64,000 bases of DNA from Dermatophilus congolensis (GTDB taxonomy: Bacteria > Actinomycetota > Actinomycetes > Actinomycetales > Dermatophilaceae), in contig NZ_LT906453.1 of the NCBI RefSeq assembly GCF_900187045.1, forward strand, positions 1,550,001 through 1,614,000, read 5' to 3'. Of the stretch, positions 1 to 8,681 are shown piece after piece. Every line of letters starts with the position of its first letter. Position 1 is the stretch's first letter. A program made the translations under genes and the position numbers. The notes below the pieces were generated by a model that was given only the letters and a program-made list of their open reading frames with translations, did not search any database and was not told where the DNA came from.

Positions 1-373
1 CACCAAGCAACGCACCCTTGGCAACTGGCATTGACGCCAACGTCGCCCCAGTAGTCGAATCCAACAAATTCACCACCGGAGCACGGTTAGCAATCTGTGT
101 GCACAGCGACCACACCATGCCCTCACGATCAGCTAACACCGTGGGGCACGCAGCCTGCTTACCAGAAAAAACGCTCCTTACACCCCGCGATCCAGGGCCG
201 GGATTCGGTGTGGTGTCACTGGACTGCGCATCCCCATGCATCGTCGCAGTACCCACCGGACCCAAACCATGCACCCCGCCCCGCGAGCCCGGATCAGGAG
301 CAGCCAACGCCACCGGCGCTACCAGCACCGACAACCCCAAAGCAGCAGTAACAGCCCAAAAGCCACAGCGCAT
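1..373 (-). CDS. secreted protein, 3' end cut off by window edge
   Basis: An open minus-strand frame starts at the ATG at 373 and runs off the left edge without a stop, so about 124 N-terminal residues are visible. The N terminus has a signal peptide: MRCGFW, then a hydrophobic stretch rich in Ala, Val and Leu, then an Ala-Leu-Ala-Ala cleavage-like site near residue 24. The mature part begins rich in Gly, Pro and Asp. It later contains phrases such as 'VVNLLDSTTGATL' that recall the strand-turn repeats of beta-propeller or PQQ-like proteins, but too little is visible to assign a family. The protein is presumably exported. The plus-strand frame across the same bases looks like a shadow. Confidence 0.6.
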   Translation of the reverse strand, partial: MRCGFWAVTAALGLSVLVAPVALAAPDPGSRGGVHGLGPVGTATMHGDAQSSDTTPNPGPGSRGVRSVFSGKQAACPTVLADREGMVWSLCTQIANRAPVVNLLDSTTGATLASMPVAKGALLG

Positions 374-435
374 GACTCGACTCCTGAGAATCGGGTGATC
401 TTGATCTAGCCGAGCGCGCAGCCATAGGTGACCAA

Positions 436-512
436 TGGCGCCCCCGGCAGGATTCGAACCTGCGACCGGGAGATTAGAAGGCTCCTGCTCTGTCCAGCTG
501 AGCTACGGGGGC
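436..512 (-). tRNA. tRNA-Arg (anticodon TCT)
   Basis: Read on the minus strand this is a complete 77-nt cloverleaf. The acceptor strand GCCCCCG at the 5' end pairs with CGGGGGC near the 3' end, the T arm carries GGTTCGAATCC, and the CCA end is encoded at 436-438. The anticodon loop reads CTTCTAA, giving anticodon TCT (codon AGA, arginine). One pair at the base of the anticodon loop (31-39) is a C-T mismatch. Confidence 0.95.
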
Positions 513-587
513 GAGTGCACAAGTGGCTGTGCGGGATCAAGTGTAGGGGGCTATGTGGGGGAGTGGTAACGCACCTCGTGGTGTGGT

Positions 588-971
588 TCAGGATTTTACG
601 AGCCGCCGGATAGCCGCAGTGGCCTCCGCGAGCTTAGCGTCAGCGACATCACCGCCGGTGCGGGCAGCATCAGCAACACAATGACGCAGGTGATCCTCCA
701 ACAACCCCAAGGCAACGTTCTCTAACGCTGAATCCAACGCAGAAATCTGCGTCAAAATGTCAATACAGTATTGGCCTTCGTCAACCATCCGAGCAATCCC
801 ACGCACCTGCCCCTCAATCCGCCGCAACCGCTTGAGATACCTCTCCTTCTCACCCACATACCCCGGATCAACCACACCACTATCCGTGCAACAAATCTGC
901 GCCGACTCTGACACTGACGCATCGCTTCTATCGACAGGCACAGGCACTCCTGGCAACTTGGGTGAACACAC
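588..971 (-). CDS. csoR: CsoR-type copper-sensing repressor
   Basis: This 127-residue all-helical protein belongs to the CsoR/RcnR (DUF156) metal-sensing repressors. The diagnostic block RYLKRLRRIEGQVRGI lies at about residues 44-59. The Cu(I) ligand triad Cys-x24-His-x3-Cys is intact at Cys69, His94 and Cys98, with the same spacing as characterised CsoR. Members bind DNA as tetramers and release it when Cu(I) binds. The N-terminal 40 residues, starting at a GTG, are longer than usual and contain three more cysteines, so a downstream start is possible. A likely operator lies 40 bases upstream at 1011-1027. No copper ATPase or chaperone is seen beside it, so its targets beyond itself are unknown. 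Confidence 0.9.
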   Translation of the reverse strand: MCSPKLPGVPVPVDRSDASVSESAQICCTDSGVVDPGYVGEKERYLKRLRRIEGQVRGIARMVDEGQYCIDILTQISALDSALENVALGLLEDHLRHCVADAARTGGDVADAKLAEATAAIRRLVKS

Positions 972-1010
972 GAGAAAAAGAGGGGCCCAGCCAGTCTAAC
1001 GAAGCAGCAC

Positions 1011-1027
1011 ATACCCCCCGAAGGTAT
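1011..1027. promoter_or_regulatory. candidate CsoR operator
   Basis: The sequence is an inverted repeat ATACC-N7-GGTAT whose centre is a run of C (ATACCCCCCGAAGGTAT). Known CsoR operators are C/G-rich pseudo-palindromes flanked by TAC/GTA, so this is a good match by eye. It sits 40 bp upstream of the csoR start, as expected for autorepression. Confidence 0.6.
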
Positions 1028-1190
1028 CCAGACAGACCCCCAAGCAGCCCAACCACCCAAAAGTTGTCGACAAACCCCCCACCCCCACAACTCAGTGTCC
1101 TCTTAGGGTTCAAAAGGCGCCACAACAGCGCCACACCAACAACTGGCGTCTCTGCACCAGGGGCGTCGCCACCCGGGGGGGAACAACTAC

Positions 1191-1700
1191 GTGACGGTCA
1201 GCGACATCATGATGGGCAGCATGACAGGGTGGAGCTACCACCAAGCCGGACACCTCATCGCCGCAGCCCTACGCGGAGCCACCCCAACCACCACACTGCA
1301 CATCCGCGACTGCATCGACCGCAACGCCGTCGATGCAGCAGCCGCACCATTCCTCGCCTTCGCAGGACCCTGGAGCGAACGCGAATGCGGAGCCGCAGAC
1401 GTAGAAATCATCCAAGGAAAAGACGCCTTCGACCCAGCCCACGCCAGCGCACAATGCGCCGACGCAGACATCATTGACGACGCCAACCACAAAGTCGTCG
1501 ACCTCCTACGCAGCGGAGGAATCGACGAAACCCGCTCCTGGGGATGGGTTCCCGGCGTCACCGCCGCATGGCGCGGCGAACTACGCGAAGCCTGGCCCGT
1601 CATCCACTGGGCAGCCACCGCCCTCCTCAACGAACAAACACTCAGCGTTGCACAGGTACAAACCCGGCTGCGCGAAGAAGGAATTCCGCATAAGGGTTAA
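1191..1700 (+). CDS. small protein with degenerate HExxH-like motif (HQAGH)
   Basis: The 169-residue product is soluble and acidic. Near the N terminus (residues 17-21) it has Y-HQAGH-LIAAAL, which resembles the zinc-binding HEAGH helix of FtsH/M41-type and related metallopeptidases, except that the catalytic Glu is Gln. If it is related to those peptidases it is probably proteolytically inactive, or it binds metal for another purpose. The remainder is rich in Asp, Ala and Trp and carries no domain I can name. The GTG start follows a G run at 1175-1181; an ATG at 1209 is an alternative start that would still keep the motif. Its 3' end overlaps the convergent small gene at 1642-1878 by 59 bp. 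Confidence 0.6.
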   Translation: MTVSDIMMGSMTGWSYHQAGHLIAAALRGATPTTTLHIRDCIDRNAVDAAAAPFLAFAGPWSERECGAADVEIIQGKDAFDPAHASAQCADADIIDDANHKVVDLLRSGGIDETRSWGWVPGVTAAWRGELREAWPVIHWAATALLNEQTLSVAQVQTRLREEGIPHKG

Positions 1701-1878
1701 CCACCCCACCCTGAGCAAAATCAGCAAGCTGCGCATCCAGCCACACAGCCGGATCGCCCGCCGCCGACCGCCGCACCTGCGCCACCGCCTCAACCGTGGC
1801 AAGCACCGCAGCATGCTGCAAAGCAGCCACCACACCCACATCAACACCACTAGGGCCAGACAACACACTCTCGTACAT
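1642..1878 (-). CDS. hypothetical 78-residue protein
   Basis: This short frame starts at an ATG with a strong ribosome-binding site, GGAGGAG, spaced 6 bases. That start was chosen over longer upstream ones, which lack such a site. The product is mostly helical and hydrophobic-acidic ('VAALQHAAVLATVEAVAQVRR' style heptads, then an Asp/Ala stretch) and has no transmembrane segment. I do not recognise a family. It ends inside the 3' part of the convergent gene at 1191-1700. Coding status rests on the ribosome-binding site and plausible composition only. Confidence 0.45.
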   Translation of the reverse strand: MYESVLSGPSGVDVGVVAALQHAAVLATVEAVAQVRRSAAGDPAVWLDAQLADFAQGGVVNPYAEFLLRAAGFVPVQR

Positions 1879-2110
1879 GACCGTTCTCCTCCATGAGGTC
1901 CACTTCGCCATCCATAGCGAAACGCGGCGCCAAGAGCTCAACAACCACTCCCACAACCGCGCGCCAGCCCCCTCATCGGCTCACCCGAACCGAGCATGAG
2001 CGTTCACAGCACAACGCCACAACAGCGAACAAACAAACAAAAGAAACCGGCCACACCCCACACAAACACAGCCACCACCACACGAAAACGACGAATTCAC
2101 ACACCCCGCC

Positions 2111-3850
2111 GTGTTCGAACCCCGCAGCACCAACGGAATAAGAGATCATGGGCAAGTGGGAAACGAGACCGGTCAACTACTGAGCGCAGTAGAAAACGTG
2201 CGCGTGCAGCTCGGTGCAGCCACCTTTCCGCTCGACGCAGAAGGCACGGCGCAAGCACGAACCGACATCGCCCGCCTCACAGCTCAACTCGACGATTATA
2301 TACTTCCCCGACTCCGCGACGCCCACGCCCCCCTACTCGCCGTCGTCGGAGGATCCACCGGATCAGGCAAGTCCACACTCGTTAACTCCATCGTCGGAGA
2401 AAAAGTCACCGAATCAGGCGTACTACGCCCCACCACCCGCACCAGCATCCTCATCCACCACCCCACCGACAACCAATGGTTCACCGGACCCCGCATCCTG
2501 CCCACCCTGGCACGCACCACCGGAACCACCCCCACCAACGACCCCAACAGCATCCACCTCACCACCAACACCACCATCCCCGCCGGCATAGCCATCCTCG
2601 ACGCCCCCGACATCGACTCCATCGTCGAAGCCAACCGCGACCTATCCCGACAACTCCTCGCCGCCGCCGACCTATGGCTATTCGTCACCACCGCAGCCCG
2701 ATACGCCGACGCCGTCCCCTGGGAAATGCTCGACGAAGCAGTAGAACGCGGCACCTCCATCGCCATCGTCCTAGACCGCGTACCCCCCGGAGCCGAAGAA
2801 ACCATCGGCGAACACCTCGCCGCCATGCTCATCGAACACGGCCTACGCCACTCACCCATATTCACCATCTCCGAAGTCCCCCTCGACAACGGACTCCTAC
2901 CCCTATTCCAAACCCAACAACTACGCGAATGGCTCAACGGACTCGGCTCCGACGCCCGCGCCCGCTCACTCCTCATCCGACAAACCCTCACCGGCGCACT
3001 CGACTCACTCGACACCCGCATCAAAACAGTCGCCGAAACCTACTCAATGCAAGTCCAAACCAAACAACAACTCGACGCCATGATCACCAGCGCCTACGGC
3101 GCCGCCCTCCAACGCATCACCATCGCCCTATCCGACGGCTCCCTCCTACGCGGCGAAATCCTCGCCCGCTGGCACGAATTCGTCGGAACCGGAGAATTCC
3201 TCAAAACCGTCGAAATCAGCTTCGGGCGCCTACGCGACCGAGTCACCGCAGCCATCACCGGAAAACCAACCCCCGCCACAGAACTCGGCGAAGCCCTCCG
3301 CAGCGGAGTAGCCGAACTCCTCCTCTCCCACGCCGCCCTCGCCCGCGAAGACCTCACCACCCGCTGGGACACCATCCCCGCCGGAACCCACCTCATCAAC
3401 ACCAACCCCAACCTCCACCGCCCCAACCCCAACCTCGAAGACAAAACCAACCGCCTCATCCGCGACTGGCAAAACGACATCCTCGAACTCGTCCGCGCCG
3501 AAGGAAAAGACCGCCGCACCACCGCCCGCATCCTCGCCATCGGCACCAACACCATCGGATTCATCCTCATGCTCGTACTCTTCAGCCAAACCGGCGGCCT
3601 CACCGGAGGTGAAATCGGCATCGCCGGCGGATCCTCCGTCCTAGCCCAACGCCTCCTCGAAGCAGTCTTCGGCGACCAAGCCGTCCGCACCCTAGCCACC
3701 AAAGCCCGCAAACTCCTCATGCAACGCTGCCAAACCCTCCTCAGTGAAGAAGAAAACGACATACGATCCACCCTCAACACCATCGAACTCGACCCACAAC
3801 TACCGCGCCGCCTCGCCGACGCCCTCGCCACAGTAAAGGCCTCCCGGTGA
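2111..3850 (+). CDS. dynamin-like / YfjP-type membrane GTPase, first of tandem pair
   Basis: This is a large GTPase (579 residues from the GTG at 2111; an in-frame GTG at 2156 is also possible). The P-loop GGSTGSGKST is near residue 80 and a switch-like LRPTTRTS follows. The G3-like motif is DAPDID, where Asp replaces the usual Gly. In place of NKxD there is VLDRV, so the G4 motif is degenerate. The long C-terminal region is helical, with one or two hydrophobic segments near residues 475-510 (FILMLVLF and a Gly-rich stretch) that could dip into the membrane. The next GTPase gene overlaps it by 4 bp. Such adjacent pairs recall Streptomyces DynA/DynB, which stabilise FtsZ rings at sporulation septa; that role is inferred here. 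Confidence 0.75.
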   Translation: MFEPRSTNGIRDHGQVGNETGQLLSAVENVRVQLGAATFPLDAEGTAQARTDIARLTAQLDDYILPRLRDAHAPLLAVVGGSTGSGKSTLVNSIVGEKVTESGVLRPTTRTSILIHHPTDNQWFTGPRILPTLARTTGTTPTNDPNSIHLTTNTTIPAGIAILDAPDIDSIVEANRDLSRQLLAAADLWLFVTTAARYADAVPWEMLDEAVERGTSIAIVLDRVPPGAEETIGEHLAAMLIEHGLRHSPIFTISEVPLDNGLLPLFQTQQLREWLNGLGSDARARSLLIRQTLTGALDSLDTRIKTVAETYSMQVQTKQQLDAMITSAYGAALQRITIALSDGSLLRGEILARWHEFVGTGEFLKTVEISFGRLRDRVTAAITGKPTPATELGEALRSGVAELLLSHAALAREDLTTRWDTIPAGTHLINTNPNLHRPNPNLEDKTNRLIRDWQNDILELVRAEGKDRRTTARILAIGTNTIGFILMLVLFSQTGGLTGGEIGIAGGSSVLAQRLLEAVFGDQAVRTLATKARKLLMQRCQTLLSEEENDIRSTLNTIELDPQLPRRLADALATVKASR

Positions 3851-5502
3851 ACAACCCAGACCCCACCCACGGCCCCAACACCCGCCTAAGCCTCGCCCTC
3901 GAAGGCATGATCACCGCTCTCGAACACGGCAGCAACTACCTACCCACCGACACCGTCGAACACACACGCACCCTCCTCGACCGCGCCAGCGAACGCATAG
4001 CCATCAACAGCAACCACACCGTCATCGCCCTCGCCGGCGCCACCGGATCCGGCAAATCTACCCTCTTCAACGCCTTCGTCGGCGACCTCATCTCCGAAGT
4101 CGGACGCCTACGCCCCACCACCACAACAACCACCGCAGCCATCTGGGGCAACGACCCAGCCACCGAACTCCTCGACTGGCTCAACATCCCCAACCGCCAC
4201 CACGTACCCCCCGGCACCACCACCCGCATCAACACCCCCAACCTCGACGGACTCATCCTCCTAGACCTCCCCGACTTCGACTCCCACCGCACCGAACACC
4301 GCGAAGAAGCCGACCGCATCCTTCAACTCACCGACGCATTCCTATGGGTCACCGACCCCCAGAAATACGCCGACGCCCTCATCCACACCTACCTACGCCG
4401 CGCCACCGACCACACCAACATCTCCACCGTCCTACTCAACCAAGCAGACCGCCTCACCAACGAAGAACAAACAGCCTGCGCCAACGACCTCCAACGACTC
4501 CTCCACGAAGACGGACTCACCAACACCCACGTCCTACTCACTTCCACCCTCACCGGACAAGGCCTCACCGAACTCGGCCACACCGTCGCCACCACCGTCG
4601 CCACCAAAACCGCCACCCGCGAACGCCTCATCGGCGACCTACACCACCACGCCCGCGCACTACGCGAACACGTCGCCGACACCGAACCCACCCTGCCCGA
4701 AAACGCCCCCACCAACCTCATCAACGCCCTCGCCAAAACCGCAGGAACACCCACCATCCTCGAAGCCATCGACAAGGACTACCGCCGCCGCGCCAACGCC
4801 ACCACCGCCTGGCCACCCCTACGCTGGACACAAAAACTCACCCCCGACCCCCTCAAACGCCTACGCCTCAACGCCCAACGCCACCCCGAAACCACCACCG
4901 CACCACCAGAAGAATTCAACACACTCCTCAACCGCACCTCCCTGCCCGCACCCACCGCCACCGCCCACGCCGGCGTCGACCTCGCCACCCGCAAACTCGG
5001 CGAAACCGCCATCACCGGCCTACCCCGTTCCTGGGCCTACGCCATCGCCGCAGCCACCCACCCCGCCCACGACGACCTCGCCGACGCCCTCGACCAAGCC
5101 ATCCTCAACGTCGACCTCGGCCAACGCCGCCCCATCTGGTGGACCATCATCGGCGCCCTCCAATGGGCAGCCACCATCGCCCTAGCCACCGGCATGACCT
5201 GGCTACTCCTCCTAGCCGGCATCGGATACCTCCAACTCCCCGCACCAGCCACCCCCACCATCGGCCCCATCCCACTACCCACCCTCCTCCTGGCCACCGG
5301 CGCCCTCACCTCACTCCTACTCACCCTCCTAGCCCGCACTTGGACCCGCATCGGCGCTCACCGCGCCCGCACCCGCGCCGAAAAACGACTCCACACAGCC
5401 ATCGACGACGTCGCCCGCACCCGCGTCATCACCCCAGTACGCGACGTCCTCACCGCACACCGCACCACCCGCGAAAACCTCGACAAAATCCTCGCATCCT
5501 GA
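3847..5502 (+). CDS. dynamin-like / YfjP-type membrane GTPase, second of tandem pair
   Basis: The 551-residue partner of the preceding GTPase is translated from a GTG that overlaps the upstream stop (GTGA). The P-loop AGATGSGKST is near residue 66, followed by RLRPTTTTT and the G3-like DLPDFDS. The G4 motif NQAD (VLLNQADRL) is better preserved than in the first protein. The C-terminal part has two clear transmembrane segments at about residues 433-460 and 470-495, then an Arg-rich helical tail. A membrane-anchored GTPase coupled to its neighbour fits bacterial dynamin pairs. Codon use is extremely C-rich, as in the gene upstream. The alternative name is 50S-ribosome-binding GTPase, by P-loop similarity; I favour dynamin-like because of the pairing and membrane hairpin. 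Confidence 0.75.
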   Translation: MNNPDPTHGPNTRLSLALEGMITALEHGSNYLPTDTVEHTRTLLDRASERIAINSNHTVIALAGATGSGKSTLFNAFVGDLISEVGRLRPTTTTTTAAIWGNDPATELLDWLNIPNRHHVPPGTTTRINTPNLDGLILLDLPDFDSHRTEHREEADRILQLTDAFLWVTDPQKYADALIHTYLRRATDHTNISTVLLNQADRLTNEEQTACANDLQRLLHEDGLTNTHVLLTSTLTGQGLTELGHTVATTVATKTATRERLIGDLHHHARALREHVADTEPTLPENAPTNLINALAKTAGTPTILEAIDKDYRRRANATTAWPPLRWTQKLTPDPLKRLRLNAQRHPETTTAPPEEFNTLLNRTSLPAPTATAHAGVDLATRKLGETAITGLPRSWAYAIAAATHPAHDDLADALDQAILNVDLGQRRPIWWTIIGALQWAATIALATGMTWLLLLAGIGYLQLPAPATPTIGPIPLPTLLLATGALTSLLLTLLARTWTRIGAHRARTRAEKRLHTAIDDVARTRVITPVRDVLTAHRTTRENLDKILAS

Positions 5503-5586
5503 AAGACATAGAGACAGCGTTCAAGGAACCGCCCCTAGAACAAGAAGTTCAAAATCTGAACAACGGGCACTGGCAGTGGAGTGACC

Positions 5587-6243
5587 TCAGGACCCAGGGC
5601 GAATGAGGCCGGTTTCATAGGCAATGATGACGAGCTGAACCCGGTCCCGTGCGCGTAATTTACTAAGAATGCGATTGATGTGAGTTTTTACCGTGGACTC
5701 TGCAAGAAAAAGAGAATCAGCAATTTCGCTGTTCGATTGTCCCTTAGCGATGAGAGTTAACACTTCGAGCTCACGGGCACTTAAAGCCCGAAGGTCAACA
5801 GGAGTGTGAGAATTCTCTAACGGAAGCAGCCGCTCCAGCAGACGGCGGGTAGCAGCAGGAGCCACAACAGAATCACCAGCATGAACAGCACGAACCGCAG
5901 CCAGGAGTTCGGGTGCGCCAGCATCTTTGAGAAGAAAACCCGATGCCCCCGCATTGAGAGCACTGACAACATACTCGTCTAGATCGAACGTCGTTAAGAC
6001 CAATACTCGCGTAGTCGGTACACATTGAATAATGCGCCGAGTCGCTTCGATTCCGTCCAAGCGAGGCATACGCACATCCATGACGACAATGTCCGGACGA
6101 AGAAGTTCAGCGAGCTCACATGCCTGCTGGCCGTCAGCAGCCTCAGCTACTACATCGAAGTCACGCTGGGGCGTCAGAACCATACGGAACCCAGTCCGCA
6201 CCATTGCTTGATCATCAGCGAGGATAAGACGTGCTGGTTTCAT
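5587..6243 (-). CDS. NarL/LuxR-family response regulator
   Basis: This 218-residue two-component regulator has a receiver domain at residues 1-120, with acidic pocket ADD near 9-11, phospho-acceptor Asp in VVMDVRMP near 56, Thr in LTTFD and Lys in LLKDAG. A LuxR-type helix-turn-helix follows at about 150-212 (LSARELEVLTLIAKG, NSEIADSLFLAESTVKTH). It is co-translated with the sensor kinase upstream (4-bp overlap at 6240-6243). The signal and regulon are unknown; the DUF418 gene that follows in the opposite direction is a possible target. Base composition is visibly less GC-rich than in flanking genes. Confidence 0.93.
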   Translation of the reverse strand: MKPARLILADDQAMVRTGFRMVLTPQRDFDVVAEAADGQQACELAELLRPDIVVMDVRMPRLDGIEATRRIIQCVPTTRVLVLTTFDLDEYVVSALNAGASGFLLKDAGAPELLAAVRAVHAGDSVVAPAATRRLLERLLPLENSHTPVDLRALSARELEVLTLIAKGQSNSEIADSLFLAESTVKTHINRILSKLRARDRVQLVIIAYETGLIRPGS

Positions 6244-7484
6244 GACGTCACATGTTCATTGACCTGAAGAGGTAGCCGCGCTTCAACGAGAAAACCTCCT
6301 TCTGGTGTTGGTCCAGCGCGCAAGACGCCACCAAGGGCGCTTACTCGCTCATTCATTCCAATCAATCCCCGACCGCGTCGTAGCGGCTCTGCGGAAGACT
6401 TAACAGTGGTAGTAGTATTTTCTGCCGAATCTTTCTCAGTGCAAACACTGACTGTGAGGTCAGAGTCGTATGTAATGTGAATATTAATTTCCGCGGTTCT
6501 CGTGTGTTTGATTGCGTTTGTTATTGACTCCTGTACCACTCGATAAATCGCGCTCTGGGTTGGGGTGTCGATCCTTCCAAAGTCAAAATTCTCACAATCA
6601 AGTTTAACGACCCGTCCACTGCTACGAACCGCGTCGACTAACTCTGGAATATCGTCGATTCCATGCAGAGGGTGCCGTATATCCTTCTCAGAATCAGCTT
6701 CGCCGATAGCGCGAACTAAAGTGCGGGTTTCCTCAAGAGCAGCCGTCGCATGGGTACGAATGTTACTAAGTGCCTCCTCGGACTGCCTTAGACGCTCATC
6801 GGGCGAAAGATCAATTTCGCGAGGCGAGGCAGCGATGATGTAGCAAGCGGCGTCAGCCTGCACAGCAATTAACGCAAGGGCATGTCCCATGATGTCGTGC
6901 ACCTCCCGTCCGATCTGTGCGCGTTCAGCAGCAACAGCGAGACGAACCTCCTGCTCCTGTGCGGCAACTTCCGCTGCAGTACGTACAGATATCAGGGACG
7001 CATCAAGACGACCCAAATGGCCTGCCATCCATGACAGCAAGGTCAGTGCAACCAATGCTCCAGCAAGGCTTTGTATATCGCGCTGCAACAACTCAGGAGA
7101 TACCAGTCCAACCTCGTCACGTGTCCATACATAGGTGGCTACGCCGGAGCCAGCTAAAACAACCACAACCCAAACAGCAGATCGCCACACGCGTCCGTAT
7201 CGAGCACATGAATAAAGAGCCAGCAGCATTGTCACGTTGCCTTCGATTGCTGAGTCCGAAACCGCTAACTGCACTGCGCCAACAGCAACGAGGATGGCCA
7301 TAACCACATCTGGATGCGTGCGCCGCCACCATAAAGGCACAAGAAGTAGCGATACCCATGAAGCCATTACCCACGAAGGGTGCTCTAACAAAGTTCCAGG
7401 CAGCGTTAAAAACGCTAAAACTGCGATCAATACCGCATCGACAGTTTGTTTAAGCCGTGACATATTCCTCAGTGAAGCGGACAT
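6240..7484 (-). CDS. sensor histidine kinase, HisKA_3 type
   Basis: The 414-residue membrane kinase has an N-terminal half with about five hydrophobic segments (residues 12-175) and no large extracellular loop, as in intramembrane-sensing kinases of Actinobacteria. The dimerisation/phospho-acceptor block is ERAQIGREVHDIMGHAL near residues 188-204; the His in EVHD is the expected phosphorylation site. The ATPase domain has the N box NAIKHT and the G box RGRGLIGMNERV. It precedes its response regulator with an ATGA-type overlap. The ligand is unknown. Codon usage and AT content differ from the surrounding core genes, which hints at later acquisition. Confidence 0.92.
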   Translation of the reverse strand: MSASLRNMSRLKQTVDAVLIAVLAFLTLPGTLLEHPSWVMASWVSLLLVPLWWRRTHPDVVMAILVAVGAVQLAVSDSAIEGNVTMLLALYSCARYGRVWRSAVWVVVVLAGSGVATYVWTRDEVGLVSPELLQRDIQSLAGALVALTLLSWMAGHLGRLDASLISVRTAAEVAAQEQEVRLAVAAERAQIGREVHDIMGHALALIAVQADAACYIIAASPREIDLSPDERLRQSEEALSNIRTHATAALEETRTLVRAIGEADSEKDIRHPLHGIDDIPELVDAVRSSGRVVKLDCENFDFGRIDTPTQSAIYRVVQESITNAIKHTRTAEINIHITYDSDLTVSVCTEKDSAENTTTTVKSSAEPLRRGRGLIGMNERVSALGGVLRAGPTPEGGFLVEARLPLQVNEHVTS

Positions 7485-7685
7485 CAGGCGCCTCCTTCAG
7501 GACTTGGCTAGCTAGTCCCAGCGATGAGTGCATACGTTCAACCGTAAGGCTCACTTGTTGGTGCTGCCTCTTTAAGCTGCCCTTTCCACCCGTGGGTGGA
7601 GTTTGCCATCCGGACTGTCCTCCGAAGGGTTGGGTTCATTGAAGATGCGAGGCGGGAAGCCAGAATCGCTACTTAGCGTATAGGT

Positions 7686-8681
7686 ATGCCTCCTGTACGA
7701 CACCGATACGCATTTCTCGATGCTCTCCGCGGCTTTGCTGTAGCCGGGATCATCTTCGTTAATATTCCCGATATCACTCGCCTTGGCTGGGACGGTGAAG
7801 AGTTACCTGGACCAGAAGCTGTCTTATCTGTCTTTCATTACTTCGTTTCGGGCAGATTTGTGCCCATCTTCGTGTTTCTTTTCGGAGCCTCGATGGTATT
7901 TATGCGTGAATCGGCCCGTTGTCGGGGGTGTTCCCCATGGGCGGTTCTCGCACGCCGACTCGTTGCCCTTCTCGCTATTGGGGCGCTGCATCAAATCGCT
8001 TACCCAGGCGAAGTTTTGATTATGTATGCCGTCGCTGGACTCATTATGTTGCCAGCCATAATTCTCATTCCAGGAAGGCTACAACTCTTAGGAGGACTTG
8101 TAGCGACGGTTGCTGTTTTCACTCTCAAAGGAGGAGGACTCGCTTCAATACCAACTCTGATGCTTTTAGGAGCAGGAGCGGTATCTTGCGGATGGATCGA
8201 GAAGCTCGAACGTGGCGACAAGTCCGTCAAGGTCACCGCCGCTTCGGCGCTGGCAGCGACAGTTGCCGGATACTGGTGGCAAACAACTCAGCCAGGCGAC
8301 CCTCGATTCACGCTCGCAGGTGGAGCTACAGGTGGCATCATGGCCGTTTTGTACATCACTCTTTTATCTTTGATGTGGCAAACCCAGGCAAAAGGAATAC
8401 TGCAAGCTCTCTTTACTCCACTCGGGCGAGCAGCTTTTACCTGCTATCTCACGGCTACCATGATCGTCGTTCCAGTCGGGAAAATTTTCCACTTCAGTGT
8501 CTGCGGCGACCTGCGAGTAGCAGTGGTTTTAGGTGCTGCAATCCTGATTGCGCAGAACATTTTCATGCGATTTTGGTTTAAACGCTTCACTTATGGCCCG
8601 CTCGAGTATCCATGGAGAGCAATCACATGGTTTGGGGTTCCTTTCCGCTCAGCAAAAAATACTGAACCCCTTCAGGGATAA
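7686..8681 (+). CDS. DUF418 / YeiB-like multi-pass membrane protein
   Basis: The 331-residue integral membrane protein has about eight to nine transmembrane segments. It opens with RYAFLDALRGFAVAGIIFVN, the N-terminal signature of YeiB/heparan-alpha-glucosaminide acetyltransferase-like proteins. It ends with FKRFTYGPLEYPWRAITW, the classic DUF418 C-terminal motif. Related proteins are thought to move acyl groups across the membrane, but no member of this subgroup has a firm substrate. It is at the low end of usual length (about 330-400). It is divergent from the two-component pair, with a 200-bp shared upstream region, and shares its lower GC content, so the three genes may have arrived together. 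Confidence 0.8.
   Translation: MPPVRHRYAFLDALRGFAVAGIIFVNIPDITRLGWDGEELPGPEAVLSVFHYFVSGRFVPIFVFLFGASMVFMRESARCRGCSPWAVLARRLVALLAIGALHQIAYPGEVLIMYAVAGLIMLPAIILIPGRLQLLGGLVATVAVFTLKGGGLASIPTLMLLGAGAVSCGWIEKLERGDKSVKVTAASALAATVAGYWWQTTQPGDPRFTLAGGATGGIMAVLYITLLSLMWQTQAKGILQALFTPLGRAAFTCYLTATMIVVPVGKIFHFSVCGDLRVAVVLGAAILIAQNIFMRFWFKRFTYGPLEYPWRAITWFGVPFRSAKNTEPLQG

Noticed and set aside
5547-5561. Short dyad GTTCA-N5-TGAAC between the GTPase and response regulator genes
   Set aside because: Only five paired bases per arm; likely by chance, and no regulator to link it to.
4344-5606. 420-codon plus-strand frame
   Set aside because: Arg/Pro/His-rich shadow of the second dynamin-like GTPase caused by C-rich codons.
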